From assembly GCA_025350745.1 (NCBI GenBank), contig JANXXG010000245.1, forward strand, positions 1 through 6,233: 6,233 nucleotides of DNA. The letters are read 5' to 3'. Below the pieces are notes generated by a model. The model saw only the letters and a program-made list of their open reading frames with translations, had not been told where the DNA came from and ran no database searches. Origin of the DNA: Chloroflexota bacterium (GTDB taxonomy: Bacteria > Chloroflexota > Limnocylindria > P2-11E). The position numbers and the translations under genes were made by a program. Numbering within the stretch: the stretch's first letter is position 1; every line of letters begins with the position of its first letter. Below are positions 5,751-6,233 of the stretch, in pieces.

Positions 5751-6140
5751 ATGCAGGATCGGGCACACACACCGGCGGATAACGCGCTCAACGCACTGCT
5801 GGGCCGGGGCTCGGAGTTCGACGGCAAGCTGAACTTCGAAGGCACTGTCCGCATCGACGGCACCTTCACCGGAGAGATCGGGACGAACGACATGCTCATC
5901 GTCGGCGAGGGCGCGAAGGTCACGGCCGACATCACGTGCGGCTCCATCATCGTGAACGGCGAGGTCACCGGGAACATCAAGGCGACCGAGATGGTCGAGT
6001 TGCACAAGCCGGCGAAGGTCAAGGGCGACATCACCACCCCGTCGCTCATGATCGACAAGGGCGTCGTGTTCCACGGCAACGCGAAGATGGACGATGCCGG
6101 CTCGAACCTGGTCACGCTCAACCGGCGCGAGGGCTCCTAG
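5751..6140 (+). CDS. bactofilin family polymer-forming cytoskeletal protein
   Basis: This 129-residue protein carries one bactofilin domain (PF04519, formerly DUF583) at about residues 22-113, flanked by a short polar N-terminus and a polar C-terminal tail. The domain is a chain of short beta turns with regularly placed Gly and hydrophobic residues (FDGKLNFEGTVRIDG, FTGEI, SIIVNGEVTGNI, KVKGDI, VVFHGNAKM), which form a right-handed beta-helix. Bactofilins polymerise without nucleotide into filaments that help organise envelope and cell-wall enzymes. An M23 peptidase is encoded about 2 kb away, but not in the same operon. There is no membrane span. In-frame ATGs at 5700 (directly after a -10-like box, 146 residues) and 5724 are alternative starts. 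I prefer 5751 for its ribosome site and because codons before it (CCA, ATA, GGT, AGG, GGG) are atypical here. Confidence 0.9.
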   Translation: MQDRAHTPADNALNALLGRGSEFDGKLNFEGTVRIDGTFTGEIGTNDMLIVGEGAKVTADITCGSIIVNGEVTGNIKATEMVELHKPAKVKGDITTPSLMIDKGVVFHGNAKMDDAGSNLVTLNRREGS

Positions 6141-6233
6141 GGCTCGACCTTCTCTCCCGCGTCACGTTCGCTGCGCTCGCGCTCCAGCCGGATCTCCTGC
6201 TGGAGCGTCTTGCCGTGATGCGGGCAGTGTTGC
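6137..6233 (-). CDS. C-terminal end of an unidentified convergent gene (partial)
   Basis: A minus-strand frame enters from the right edge and ends at TAG (6139-6137), giving 31 codons. The peptide reads QHCPHHGKTLQQEIRLERER, followed by a charged tail ending EKVEP. CPHHGKTL resembles the second knuckle of a zinc ribbon (CPxCGKxL) with His in place of the second Cys, so a zinc-binding tail is possible but unproven. The frame is preferred because its stop coincides with the bactofilin stop in one CTAG and because its codons are GC-ending. Too little is visible to name a family. Confidence 0.42.
   Translation of the reverse strand, partial: QHCPHHGKTLQQEIRLERERSERDAGEKVEP

Noticed and set aside
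4471..5772. Minus-strand open frame of 433 codons opposite ispG and the pentapeptide gene
   Set aside because: Composition of a shadow frame; the plus strand carries unmistakable IspG and pentapeptide-repeat motifs.
6131..6145. Direct repeat GGGCTC (6131-6136 and 6140-6145) around the bactofilin stop
   Set aside because: Six bases repeated once is expected by chance in this composition, and it forms no terminator hairpin.

Overview
The window is a densely coding, GC-rich stretch of bacterial chromosome with no rRNA, tRNA, CRISPR array, insertion sequence or phage gene. Gene content suggests a high-GC lineage with an F420 enzyme, a bactofilin and the MEP isoprenoid pathway. Chloroflexota (for example Limnocylindria-like groups) fits best; Actinobacteriota is the main alternative. 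This is inference from gene content and style only, because there is no marker gene to place it firmly.

Layout: (1) Positions 1-2132, plus strand, form a tightly packed cluster: the last 40 codons of an ABC ATPase, two ABC-2 type permeases joined by ATGA overlaps, and, 4 bp later, a small F420-dependent nitroreductase-family (DDN-like) gene. (2) Positions 2122-3659, minus strand, hold two genes for exported proteins joined by another ATGA overlap: an M23 zinc peptidase with an Ig-like C-terminal domain, followed by an unassigned 195-residue secreted or membrane-anchored protein. The second runs convergently into the nitroreductase gene with an 11-bp overlap. (3) Positions 3660-3739 are an 80-bp divergent promoter region with a perfect 12-bp palindrome almost exactly at its centre. 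(4) Positions 3740-5676, plus strand, carry ispG (the [4Fe-4S] enzyme of the MEP pathway) and a pentapeptide-repeat protein. The reading frame of the latter clearly begins upstream of its first ordinary start codon, possibly at an ATA that overlaps the ispG stop. (5) A bactofilin gene (start 5751 or 5700) ends at 6140 in a CTAG that also provides the stop codon of a convergent gene entering from the right edge.

The gene starts that begin a transcription unit (M23 peptidase, ispG, bactofilin) each have a TACCNT hexamer 6-9 nt upstream of a start codon and, for the first two, no Shine-Dalgarno sequence. This suggests leaderless or near-leaderless transcription. Functionally the window mixes export (ABC transporter), cell-wall and envelope proteins (M23 peptidase, bactofilin) and housekeeping metabolism (ispG). 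I see no defence system or other clearly new multi-gene system. The most unusual points are the missing canonical start of the pentapeptide-repeat gene, the shared promoter motif with the central palindrome, and an Asp-to-Tyr change in a conserved IspG motif. No stretch longer than 300 bases lacks a gene.
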